Origin: Treponema sp. | GTDB lineage: Bacteria > Spirochaetota > Spirochaetia > Treponematales > Treponemataceae | NCBI GenBank assembly: GCA_017617145.1 | Contig: JAFZWX010000041.1 | Location: 1 to 18,005 of the forward strand | DNA: 18,005 bases | Direction: 5' to 3' | Shown: piece after piece, positions 1 to 7,002 of the stretch | How the letters are laid out: each line of letters opens with the position of its first letter | Numbering within the stretch: position 1 is the first letter of the stretch | Program-made: the position numbers and the translations under genes | The notes under the pieces: generated by a model | Databases searched by the model: none | What the model was told of the DNA's origin: nothing | The model's input: the letters and a program-made list of their open reading frames with translations, nothing else

Positions 1-16
1 GACATGGCCGACATAA

Positions 17-45
17 TTGTGGAAAAATAAAAGGAATTGTATTAT
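17..45 (+). promoter_or_regulatory. Candidate sigma-70 promoter for the GNAT pair
   Basis: TTGTGG (17-22) and TATTAT (40-45) are separated by 17 bases, and the first gene starts at 72 behind a strong Shine-Dalgarno. The boxes match a sigma-70 promoter reasonably well, but the sequence is AT-rich and chance matches are likely. Confidence 0.35.
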
Positions 46-71
46 ATTTAATAAAGAAGGAGGTACAACAA

Positions 72-257
72 ATGGCAACTTCAAGTATATTTGCAAATTT
101 CAATATAACTGACTCAAAAAAAGCGGAAAGTTTTGTTCAAGCTCTTGATGTTTCTGCAAAAGAAAATACCAAGAAAGAATCTACTGACAAAAAATCATTT
201 ATTGCACTTCCTGGTGACATCAAGTCTCTTTGGGCAAAACGAAAAGAACAGAAATGA
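72..257 (+). CDS. Small antitoxin-like protein paired with a GNAT acetyltransferase
   Basis: This encodes a 61-residue soluble protein. The start is well supported: AGAAGGAGGT (55-64) lies 7 bases before the ATG. The protein has a short hydrophobic N-terminal part (SSIFANFNI), a helix-prone DSKKAESFVQALDVSA stretch, a lysine-rich low-complexity middle and a charged C-terminus ending DIKSLWAKRKEQK. I see no ribbon-helix-helix or helix-turn-helix fold, unlike the antitoxins of the known GNAT toxins TacT and AtaT. From memory, small proteins of this style (N-terminal SIFxxFxI, central FVxALxxS, C-terminal I+xLxxKR) often sit just before GNAT genes in Clostridia and Treponema, but I cannot check that here. 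Its stop overlaps the next start as ATGA, so translation is coupled. The antitoxin role is inferred from size, order and overlap; it could instead be a chaperone-like or regulatory partner. Confidence 0.75.
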   Translation: MATSSIFANFNITDSKKAESFVQALDVSAKENTKKESTDKKSFIALPGDIKSLWAKRKEQK

Positions 258-835
258 ATTTCAATGTTATCAATATCATAGACCTGCTTAATTCTGTTGG
301 AGAGAAAGAAGTCAGTTCTGCTCTTTCGGAATTTACTTGTTCTAAGAATCCAGAAATTGAATTTTTTCTCAGGAATAATGCTATTGATTTTGCAAAACGA
401 AAAATTTCTGTTACCCATTTGATATTAGATGACAATGCTCAGATTGTTGCATATTTTACACTCACACATAAACCTGCAAATATTACAGCTTCAAATCTTA
501 GCAAATCAGCAATAAAAACACTTTCGCGATATGCAATTCTTGATAAAGACTCTAATTCATTTAACATATCTTCTTTCTTGATTGCACAATTTGGAAAAAA
601 TTCCGCTTACAAAGATTCAAACAAACTTTCGGGCAATAAAATGATGGAGTTTTGTTTTGAAATTCTCAAATCGGTACAAAAGCAGGTCGGCGGTGGCATT
701 GTATTTCTTGAATGCGAAGATAAAAAGCAATTACTAAATTTCTATCAACACGAAAGCAACAAATTCCGCATTTATGGCGAACGTTATTCTGAAACTGAAA
801 AAACTAAATATATACAGTTGCTGAGATTCTTTTAA
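254..835 (+). CDS. GNAT-family N-acetyltransferase, possible toxin
   Basis: The 193-residue product looks like a GNAT acetyltransferase, which transfers acetyl from acetyl-CoA to an amine. Visible family features are a beta-4 strand with VAYFTLTHK, a degenerate acetyl-CoA loop region QFGKN...LSGNKMMEFCFEIL, and a C-terminal block FLECEDKKQLLNFYQ followed by NKFRIYGER. That block resembles the ECEDxxxLxxFY end of TacT/AtaT-like toxins. An in-frame ATG at 230 would add 8 residues, but the ATG at 254 overlaps the upstream stop as ATGA, the usual coupling geometry, so I chose 254. In TacT-type systems the toxin acetylates the amino group of charged tRNA; whether that holds here is inference. The glycine-rich R/QxxGxG/A motif is weak, so substrate and even activity are uncertain. 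Confidence 0.75.
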   Translation: MNFNVINIIDLLNSVGEKEVSSALSEFTCSKNPEIEFFLRNNAIDFAKRKISVTHLILDDNAQIVAYFTLTHKPANITASNLSKSAIKTLSRYAILDKDSNSFNISSFLIAQFGKNSAYKDSNKLSGNKMMEFCFEILKSVQKQVGGGIVFLECEDKKQLLNFYQHESNKFRIYGERYSETEKTKYIQLLRFF

Positions 836-868
836 AAACTCGTCTCATGTCCTTCTGATTATTATTTC

Positions 869-923
869 CCCACAAAATAAACACGGCAATCCACATACAA
901 GAATTCATGTACATGGATTGCCG
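869..923 (-). terminator. Candidate terminator at the 3' end of the exporter operon
   Basis: A palindrome at 884-923 has arms CGGCAATCCA / TGGATTGCCG and is centred on GAATTC. Read on the minus strand it is followed by TGTTTATTTTGTG, a moderately U-rich tail, so it could end the minus-strand operon that stops at 993. A second weak hairpin lies between (GGGCCCT 955-961 with AGGGCCC 973-979) but has no U-tract. Termination is inferred; the palindrome is also part of a repeat. Confidence 0.35.
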
Positions 924-941
924 CGCTGCGCTCGCAATGAC
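884..941. repeat. Palindromic intergenic repeat, GC-rich variant
   Basis: Two palindromes overlap here. The first is 884-923. The second, 917-938, begins ATTGC and ends GCAAT around a GCGCTGCGC core. The end pattern GATTGCC...GCAATGACG matches the GATT...AATGAC ends of the palindromes at 6561, 13322 and 17735, so I place it in the same broad family. No coding region is seen between 836 and 992. Confidence 0.6.
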
Positions 942-992
942 GTAACTTTTTGAAGGGCCCTTCGAGAGCCTCAGGGCCCCCGGCTATTGAAA

Positions 993-2786
993 TTAGAACT
1001 TATACGAAGCGCCAACACTTACAAAGCTGTTGTTTTCCCAAGGTTTGAATTCGCTATTGTCGTCGCCGCAGTTTATGAACAGGCCGCTTACTGTAAGGGT
1101 TAAGTTCTGATCGGGCTTGTAGGAAAGTTTTGGCATTACTACAAGGTCCTTATTTTCAACACCGTACATTACTGTAACTTCTGGTGCAATTTTATCGTTC
1201 ATGAAAGAGGCGGTAAAATTGGCGGCAATTTTGTTATTGGTGTAGCCGTTTGCACAGTAATCAACATCGGCACCGTAATTAACATTTGCCTTATTATTAT
1301 CGCATTCATCACCCTTCATTACAAAAGATCCGATTTCCTGGACATTCAGGTTTGCATTCCAGAATGGAAGATCAATATCAAAACCACCCAGCCAGCCGAT
1401 TGAATTGTTGTGTACCCAAGGATCAGTTCCGTCTGTATCGTCTGTAAGGTTGTAGGCAAACTCACCACGAACATTGAAGTGCCAGATTATAGAAGATGCC
1501 TCTAAACCGAAGGTCTGTTTTTTATCGTAAGCAAGGAACTTCTGGTCTTCGGAAACTGTGCCGTTTGCAAGATAGTCTGCAAGGAAGCTGTCAATCTTTG
1601 ATGCATTTACAGATGGCTGTTTGTACCAGCCGTTATAATAGCTGATTCCCATATCTACCTGACCAAGTGTCCAAGTTGCACGTCCACCAAACTGTCCGTA
1701 TTTGAGTGTTCGCAGATTTGGATAGATATTATTGGCAACTGATGTAGCGTTGTTCAGAGCAAGTGTATATGCTGTATCTGCGACAGTAAGTTTTGCTTTA
1801 TAATCTACTGCCTGTGCAAGAGCCTCTTCTGCGGCAGCTTGATATTTTACTGCGGCTTGTGTCTGTGCTGTCTGTTCTGCTGTACAGTGAACAATCAACA
1901 CTTTTAACTGTTCTACTTGTGCCGCATAAGTTGCATCATCAATTAAACCGGCATTTTTTGCCTGCCCTAGTTGTTGAATATTATTGTTATATTCCTGGAT
2001 TTTTGAAGCATAAGAAGCAGCTGCATCACTTGCAGCTTTTGCCTGTGCTTTGGAAGAAGTTGCAATTGTTGTTGCAGCAGCCAGCCCTGTTCTGTAAGTT
2101 TCGCAATCTTTAACAAGCTGTTTTACATATTTTTCTGCAGAACCAGTAGCCGAAGCTTGCAATGCAGTTACCTGAGCCGGAGTCCATTTTCCGCTTGTTG
2201 CAAAACGGTCCACAGGAAGCAACGGTGTATACACACCTTCAATATTGAAGTTCGCAACAGGCAGGCTTATAATTCCTCGAATCATCGGAGTACTTACACG
2301 ACGGTCAAGATAATCAGGAATAATAAAGTCTGAATAATTGTCTGCATTGAAATTGTCGAGTACGTGAAGCTTATCGCCCTTACCCCAGACAATTTTCATT
2401 TTACCGGCTTCGACTGTAACATAGTCTCCAAGTCTTCCACGAAGAACAAGCTCGTCAATAATATCTTCGGGATTGTTCTTAATCATGTCAGCATCCATAT
2501 TAAGTGAAAGAGTCATATCGGAATTATTTCCGCTGTAGCTCAATTCAAGTTTTCCAGAAGGCTTTCCGGTAACTTCAATTTTTTCATCTGCAGCTTTGTC
2601 GTTGTCTTCTGTATCAACATAAGCACGTGCTTCCATTGAAACATTTCCGCTAACTTCGATTTTTGAAGAAGCACCAGCTGATGAGTCATCATCAAAATCG
2701 CCGAAGTCACCAAAGTCCTGAGCTATTGCCGGAGCAGCGCATAAAGCAAGTACCTCGGCTGTAAGTAATAATTTATTTAGTTTCAT
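993..2786 (-). CDS. Outer-membrane beta-barrel protein of an RND/MMPL export system (DUF1302-like)
   Basis: The 597-residue product has a signal peptide ending near AIA-Q23. The mature N-terminus is acidic (DFGDFGDFDDD). It is followed by alternating-hydrophobicity strands and ends in ASYKF, with a terminal Phe typical of outer-membrane barrels. The N-terminal barrel part (about 43-190, including VTVEAGKMKIVWGKGD) resembles DUF1302-type proteins, which are often encoded with an MMPL exporter and a LolA-like protein, as here. An unusual alanine- and glutamine-rich, helix-forming insertion spans about residues 203-355, with Cys228 and Cys301. Barrel strands then resume (LKYGQFGGRATWTL). It is the last gene of the operon, 12 bases after the LolA-like gene, with a GAGG Shine-Dalgarno. 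It probably works with the inner-membrane exporter in moving a lipid or hydrophobic substrate to the outer membrane; the substrate is unknown. Confidence 0.8.
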   Translation of the reverse strand: MKLNKLLLTAEVLALCAAPAIAQDFGDFGDFDDDSSAGASSKIEVSGNVSMEARAYVDTEDNDKAADEKIEVTGKPSGKLELSYSGNNSDMTLSLNMDADMIKNNPEDIIDELVLRGRLGDYVTVEAGKMKIVWGKGDKLHVLDNFNADNYSDFIIPDYLDRRVSTPMIRGIISLPVANFNIEGVYTPLLPVDRFATSGKWTPAQVTALQASATGSAEKYVKQLVKDCETYRTGLAAATTIATSSKAQAKAASDAAASYASKIQEYNNNIQQLGQAKNAGLIDDATYAAQVEQLKVLIVHCTAEQTAQTQAAVKYQAAAEEALAQAVDYKAKLTVADTAYTLALNNATSVANNIYPNLRTLKYGQFGGRATWTLGQVDMGISYYNGWYKQPSVNASKIDSFLADYLANGTVSEDQKFLAYDKKQTFGLEASSIIWHFNVRGEFAYNLTDDTDGTDPWVHNNSIGWLGGFDIDLPFWNANLNVQEIGSFVMKGDECDNNKANVNYGADVDYCANGYTNNKIAANFTASFMNDKIAPEVTVMYGVENKDLVVMPKLSYKPDQNLTLTVSGLFINCGDDNSEFKPWENNSFVSVGASYKF

Positions 2787-2798
2787 ATTATGCCTCGA

Positions 2799-3590
2799 TT
2801 ATTTTCCTGTAGTCAAAAAGTTCTGCGTAAAGTAGCGGCCTGGGATTTCCTGATCCAATGCTACAACCTTTGCAATCTTGAGTGTTGTACTGTGACCTGT
2901 CTGAACATTTGTCAATTTGTTTTCCATTGGCATGTCGTAGCCGCTGATTTTCTGAATGTCCAGGACCTCAAGAACTTTTACAAGCTTGTCGTTCTTGTCA
3001 TACATTTCTGTGTGAATCGGATACATTGTTTCCTTATCAACCCAAACCATGCGATAGTTGTACTGAGTTCCTTTTTTATCAATAGGAATTTCTTTGATTT
3101 TGTAGCAGTCATATGTTTTGCCGCTTTCTACAGTCATGCGTTCTTCACCAATATACTGATGCTCATCTTCTGAAACATCGCGGGTTGTGAGGTCGTCGTA
3201 AGTTGCATCTGAACCCATGAATGCCTTTGAACCTTCGCTTGAGTTTACACGGCGAACAGATTTAAGTGCCGGCAGATAAATATGTTTTTCATCAGGACCA
3301 TTATCGTCTGTAATCTGAAGGAAGCGTGTTCCCTTGTTCGTACCGGTCTTGAAGTCCATTACGATGTAAGTCTTGCTGCCGTCTTCCTTACCGTACTCGC
3401 GGAAACCGTTTGAATCCTGAGTTCCTTTTTTATCTGTAAGAATCATGTAAACGTCTGTTACTGAATAAGCAGGTTTTTTGAAGTCTGCAACCTTATTCAT
3501 AATTTCGTTACCTTTATCATCCGCAAAAGCGAATCCATTCAATACTGCAAGCACTGCAGCGACCATTGTAATTTTTGTTGTTATTTTCAT
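2799..3590 (-). CDS. LolA-like outer-membrane lipoprotein-sorting family protein
   Basis: The 263-residue secreted protein has a signal peptide (MKITTKITMVAAVLAVLNGFA) with likely cleavage after FA23. The mature part matches the family annotated as outer membrane lipoprotein-sorting protein (LolA-like fold, PF17131 type): a GFREYGKEDGSKTYIVMDF strand pair, RFLQITDDNGPDEKHIYLP, then SVRRVNSSEGSKAFMGSDATYDDL. That last block, with MGSD-x-TYxDL, is the family hallmark. Members usually lie beside MMPL/RND exporters, and here the gene sits between the exporter and the barrel. The start is supported by AGGAG, which overlaps the TAG stop of the upstream exporter gene (gap 11 bases). By analogy it is a periplasmic carrier of a hydrophobic cargo between the two membranes. 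It lacks a lipobox, so it should be soluble. True LolA function in lipoprotein sorting is not shown. Confidence 0.88.
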   Translation of the reverse strand: MKITTKITMVAAVLAVLNGFAFADDKGNEIMNKVADFKKPAYSVTDVYMILTDKKGTQDSNGFREYGKEDGSKTYIVMDFKTGTNKGTRFLQITDDNGPDEKHIYLPALKSVRRVNSSEGSKAFMGSDATYDDLTTRDVSEDEHQYIGEERMTVESGKTYDCYKIKEIPIDKKGTQYNYRMVWVDKETMYPIHTEMYDKNDKLVKVLEVLDIQKISGYDMPMENKLTNVQTGHSTTLKIAKVVALDQEIPGRYFTQNFLTTGK

Positions 3591-3601
3591 ATCTATATCT
3601 C

Positions 3602-6394
3602 CTATTTGTTTGATTTCTTTGAAATAAATTTTGGTGCATACATATTCAGGAAGCCCGGGATGACTGTCATAGCCAGGAAGCTTGATGTGAACATTACGAT
3701 TGCAACCAGAATTCCGATGTAGCGTAAAACTACGAACTTAGAGAAACACAATACAAGGAATCCGAATCCTACTGCGATTGCGTTTGTTACAATACCGTGA
3801 CCACTCTTGCGGAAGGTCATTCTTGTTACTGTCTCAAGGTCGTCAGTTTTTGCACGTTCTTCTTTATATGTAGTAAGGAAGTGAATTGTGTAGTCAATTC
3901 CAACTCCTACTGCTACCGATGCAATAATACTTGTTACGAGGTCCAGGTTGATTCCTGCAAATCCCATAACCATGTAGTTCAAAATGATTGCCAGTGCCAG
4001 TGGAACAGCTCCGAGCAATCCTGCCCAACCGCTCTTGAAAGCAATTGCAATAATCAGGAATACACACAAGAGTGAAATTACAAGACTTGTAAGCTGGCTT
4101 GATACAATCATCTTTGTCATTGTGTATTCCATTTCGGCAGTACCAGTTGCTTCGAGTGTGTAACCTTCAGGGAAGTGATTTTCTGCATACTTCTGGGCAG
4201 CAGCAATAATGTCGCCAGTTGTCTGTGTTGAATGGTTTCTAAGCTGAACTGTAATTCTCATAATCTGAGGATTCATGTCATCATCAACAAAGCGGTCAAG
4301 GGAACCAGAAAGAAGTGTGAGGTATCCCTGAACTACTCCTGCAAGTTCTTCGCGGCTTGCAACAGGATATTTTGCAGCATCATATGGAATCTCGTAGTAA
4401 GCAGTTCCGTTGTAGTTAACCTGCTTTTGAAGTTCATTCACAACGTCTTCTACGCTTGCAGTTTTTCCACCAGCGGCAACATAAGCTTTGTTTATCATGC
4501 TGATTACATCTTCAACTGTGACTGTCTGTTCAAGAGCAGCGGCGTATGAAGTGTTTGGGTCGTTCCAGTTTGATTCGTCAAAAGTTGATGTTTCTTCATC
4601 TGCAAAAGTGTCGCTTGCGAAGGTGTCATCTCCAAAATCTCCAAACTCGTCGAAGCCACCAAAATCATCTGTATCTGCTTCTGCTATTGCAGCATCACCT
4701 GCACCAACTCCAACACCATCAGTTACAGGCACATGCCATACCTGATTAATCCTCTTAATAAACTCTGTGAAAGAAACAATCTTTCCAATATCAGGATATT
4801 CTTCTTCAAGATATTCCTGCATATCATCTACAGCCTTAAGAATTTCCGGATTTGTAAGCGAACCCTTGTCCGGGCCTTTTATATTCAAATAAAGACTGTT
4901 AGTTCCAGCAAACTGCTTGTCTATGTAATTTATATCCTGGCGCATATCGCAGATTTCAGGGAAGTAATTTACAAGGGCTGTATCAATGTGAAGCAGACGC
5001 AAACCAACAAAAGAAAGTCCTACCATTACGATAATTGAAAGATAAAGACGAGGTTTTGAACCACAGAAAAAGTGATAGATATTATAAAGTGTATCACCCT
5101 GTGCTTCATCAGCAGATTTACCACCGCGAAGTTTTCTTGCATGCTCAAGTTTTGCAGCAAGCTTTTCACTCAGATTATGTTTTTTATTGCGGCTTGCCAT
5201 AACCTTCTGAGGATTTTTGAGCAAAAGAATTGCAGGAATAAAGGTGATTGCAAGAATCAATGATATTGTTACACCAATTGCAGTAAATACGGCAAAGCTA
5301 TGAAGCGGAGCAATCGGACTTGAAATCAAAGAAATAAAACCAATTACAGTTGTGATTCCAGCCAACAATACTGCACCCATAACTTCGTGCAAACCGTTGA
5401 AAACTGCATCTGTATATTTTTCTTTTGTAAGCTCCCCTTCTGTCATATCAAGGGCAACATAATAATGTGTAAGGACATGAATACCATAAGCAGAACCAAC
5501 CGCTATCAAGGCAACAGGAATAACGCTTGAAACAAGAGTAAATGTTACTCCGCACAAAGCCATAAGTCCCATTGTCCAGGTTGTTGCCATAACTACAGTA
5601 ATCAATGGAAGCAATGTTCCGTCCATTGTCTTAAAGCTAAAGTAAAGTGAAAGAAGAACTACAAGAATTACAAGCGGAATAAGACGTGTAAGATCTGCGA
5701 GCATAAATACTCGAGAGTTTTGCATTACAACAGGGTTACCGTAAATCTTTACATCAAGATTATGACCGGCAGTTTCTTCGTTTACAATTGCAGTAATTTC
5801 ATTAAGGACGGCTTCCTCTTCTTCTGCTTCGGAACGGATTTTTTTTGTTCCAAGGGCGGCTGCCCGTTCAATTTCATGTTCTTTGCTGTATGGTGCCAGT
5901 GTTACCTGAAGCTGGGTTCCTGTCATATCATCATTTACGATTACGCGGTTGTACATTGCTTCCCATTCGTTCAGGCGGCCTTCCAGCTGTGCAATGTCTT
6001 CTTTGCTTCCAGTGTAAGTATCCGGAATTAATTGGCTTGCAGAAATTGCTCCTTCTGATTCACATACATAATCAATATGAGTAAGGGAATCTACATCCGA
6101 TACTCCCTCTGCTTCTAGTGCGCGGTCAGAAATACGGCGTACTACATCAATATATTCCGGCGTAAGAATTGTGCCATTGCGGGCTTCCATACTTACACCA
6201 ATAACCATCATGCTTCCAAACTGCTCCTCTGTTTGAGAAAGGCGTGTGTAAGAAGCATCTTTTTGAGGAAGGAACTGGCGGATTGAGTTATCAATCTTAA
6301 GATCCTTGATGAAAAATCCAAGAACCCCTGTTATAATTACACATAAAGCAATAATTAAACCAGGTTTCTTGAAAAATGCTCTAGCAGCTTTCAT
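3602..6394 (-). CDS. RND-superfamily MMPL-type exporter
   Basis: The 930-residue inner-membrane transporter has the duplicated RND plan: TM1 at about 13-30, a large periplasmic domain (about 31-235), TM2-6 (about 239-393), a cytoplasmic linker, TM7 (about 449-467), a second periplasmic domain (about 468-764), and TM8-12 (about 765-915). The second half keeps an acidic residue in the TM10 motif VGVGIDYTIHF (Asp834), the usual site of proton relay. The equivalent TM4 motif, VGSAYGIHVLTHY, has no Asp. The second periplasmic domain carries a disordered acidic and aromatic insert (about 572-612) with FGGFDEFGDFGDD at 578-590. That motif recurs in the mature N-terminus of the barrel protein. It is the first gene of the operon, with an AAGGAG Shine-Dalgarno and a strong promoter upstream. 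MMPL proteins of this type export lipids or other hydrophobic molecules; the substrate here is unknown. Confidence 0.92.
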   Translation of the reverse strand: MKAARAFFKKPGLIIALCVIITGVLGFFIKDLKIDNSIRQFLPQKDASYTRLSQTEEQFGSMMVIGVSMEARNGTILTPEYIDVVRRISDRALEAEGVSDVDSLTHIDYVCESEGAISASQLIPDTYTGSKEDIAQLEGRLNEWEAMYNRVIVNDDMTGTQLQVTLAPYSKEHEIERAAALGTKKIRSEAEEEEAVLNEITAIVNEETAGHNLDVKIYGNPVVMQNSRVFMLADLTRLIPLVILVVLLSLYFSFKTMDGTLLPLITVVMATTWTMGLMALCGVTFTLVSSVIPVALIAVGSAYGIHVLTHYYVALDMTEGELTKEKYTDAVFNGLHEVMGAVLLAGITTVIGFISLISSPIAPLHSFAVFTAIGVTISLILAITFIPAILLLKNPQKVMASRNKKHNLSEKLAAKLEHARKLRGGKSADEAQGDTLYNIYHFFCGSKPRLYLSIIVMVGLSFVGLRLLHIDTALVNYFPEICDMRQDINYIDKQFAGTNSLYLNIKGPDKGSLTNPEILKAVDDMQEYLEEEYPDIGKIVSFTEFIKRINQVWHVPVTDGVGVGAGDAAIAEADTDDFGGFDEFGDFGDDTFASDTFADEETSTFDESNWNDPNTSYAAALEQTVTVEDVISMINKAYVAAGGKTASVEDVVNELQKQVNYNGTAYYEIPYDAAKYPVASREELAGVVQGYLTLLSGSLDRFVDDDMNPQIMRITVQLRNHSTQTTGDIIAAAQKYAENHFPEGYTLEATGTAEMEYTMTKMIVSSQLTSLVISLLCVFLIIAIAFKSGWAGLLGAVPLALAIILNYMVMGFAGINLDLVTSIIASVAVGVGIDYTIHFLTTYKEERAKTDDLETVTRMTFRKSGHGIVTNAIAVGFGFLVLCFSKFVVLRYIGILVAIVMFTSSFLAMTVIPGFLNMYAPKFISKKSNK

Positions 6395-6416
6395 TTATAC
6401 AACTCCTTTGTTTATT

Positions 6417-6434
6417 CGTTTAATTTCTTAAACG
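6417..6434. promoter_or_regulatory. Operator site 2, in the exporter leader
   Basis: This is a perfect inverted repeat CGTTTAA-TTTC-TTAAACG. It shares the core GTTTAA-N4-TTAAAC with the palindrome at 6492-6523. It lies just downstream of the exporter promoter and 22 bases before the exporter ATG. An extra half-site TTAAAC is at 6436-6441. Binding by the neighbouring ArsR-type protein is inferred. Confidence 0.65.
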
Positions 6435-6453
6435 CTTAAACTTTATAACAGAG

Positions 6454-6482
6454 AATATAATAATGTGCATATTTAAAGTCAA
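6454..6482 (-). promoter_or_regulatory. Promoter of the exporter operon
   Basis: On the minus strand TTGACT (6482-6477) and TATATT (6459-6454) are separated by exactly 17 bases. The expected start of transcription is near 6447, giving a leader of about 50 bases that contains operator site 2. Confidence 0.75.
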
Positions 6483-6491
6483 GTTTTTTTT

Positions 6492-6523
6492 GATTAAATG
6501 TTTAATTTTTTAAACATTTAATC
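6492..6523. promoter_or_regulatory. Operator site 1, between the divergent promoters
   Basis: This is a perfect palindrome with 14-base arms, GATTAAATGTTTAA and TTAAACATTTAATC, and a TTTT spacer. It lies 9 bases from the -35 box of the exporter promoter and 3 bases from the -35 box of the regulator promoter, so one bound protein could affect both. Confidence 0.7.
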
Positions 6524-6526
6524 TTG

Positions 6527-6555
6527 TTGACAAGTAAAAGATATGCATTTATTAT
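6527..6555 (+). promoter_or_regulatory. Promoter of the ArsR-family regulator gene
   Basis: A consensus TTGACA (6527-6532) and TATTAT (6550-6555) are 17 bases apart. The expected start of transcription is near 6562, so the leader contains the whole palindromic repeat at 6561-6623. Confidence 0.75.
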
Positions 6556-6560
6556 TAAGT

Positions 6561-6623
6561 AGATTCCCCGGTCAAGCCGGGGAATGACACATTGTCATTG
6601 TCGGGCTTGACCCGACAATCTCT
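6561..6623. repeat. Inverted pair of palindromic repeats in the regulator leader
   Basis: Two hairpins lie head to head. The first is ATTCCCCGG-TCAAG-CCGGGGAAT (6563-6585). The second is ATTGTCGGG-CTTGA-CCCGACAAT (6597-6619). Each is perfect over 9 base pairs. The units are in opposite orientation, each with GATT outside and AATGACA inside. Copies of the same family are at 13322-13428 and 17735-17764. Confidence 0.85.
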
Positions 6624-6641
6624 ATAGAGGACAAATTTACT

Positions 6642-6995
6642 ATGATAGATAAAAATGAAATTAAAAAAACTCTGAAAACCTTTAATTCATGCGTTCCTTT
6701 TTTTATTGCAATGAGCGATGAATACCGTCAACAGCTTATAATGGATATTGCCGAAGCGGGTAAAGATGGTATAAATGTTTCAAATCTTTCTGCAAAATCA
6801 AAGCTTTCACGTCCTGCAATTTCACATCATCTTAAAGTATTAAAGGATGCCGGTTTAATAAAGCCTTTTAAGGTAGGAACTCAGATTTTTTATCAGCTTA
6901 ATCTGAAAGACAATTTTAAAACAATTAATGAACTCATAAAATCCATGGAAGCAATTCTTGATAAGATTGATGAACAGAAAGCAGATGCCAAATAG
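6642..6995 (+). CDS. ArsR-family winged-helix transcriptional repressor
   Basis: The 117-residue protein has a winged helix-turn-helix at about residues 38-95: INVSNLSAKSKLSRPAISHH contains the recognition helix, and LKVLKDAGLIK plus a GTQIFYQLN wing follow. This is the ArsR/SmtB pattern. Its only cysteine is Cys17 and there is no CxC in the recognition helix, so classical arsenic or metal sensing through helix-3 cysteines is unlikely. A C-terminal helix (about 97-115) probably mediates dimerisation. The start follows AGAGGA with a 10-base spacer. It is divergent from the exporter operon, and palindromes with one shared core lie in the gap. I infer that it represses the exporter operon and itself, responding to an unknown, possibly lipid or hydrophobic, ligand. 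It converges with mnmA at a 7-base gap with no obvious terminator. Confidence 0.9.
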   Translation: MIDKNEIKKTLKTFNSCVPFFIAMSDEYRQQLIMDIAEAGKDGINVSNLSAKSKLSRPAISHHLKVLKDAGLIKPFKVGTQIFYQLNLKDNFKTINELIKSMEAILDKIDEQKADAK

Positions 6996-7002
6996 TCTGT
7001 AA

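Noticed and set aside
1..30. Possible end of an upstream gene (frame ending EK then TAA at 28-30)
   Set aside because: Only nine codons are visible, with no way to tell a real C-terminus from chance, and a likely promoter overlaps it.
952..979. GAAGGGCCCTTC and paired GGGCCC blocks as a strong terminator
   Set aside because: A 7-bp stem can form, but no U-tract follows on either strand.
1793..2113. Open frame on the plus strand opposite the barrel gene
   Set aside because: It is a shadow of the alanine-rich repeat-like insert on the minus strand, with leucine-rich low-complexity sequence and no ribosome-binding site.
2790..3173. Open frame of 127 codons opposite the LolA-like gene
   Set aside because: It has no Shine-Dalgarno, an odd Cys/Phe-rich composition, and sits opposite a clear family member.
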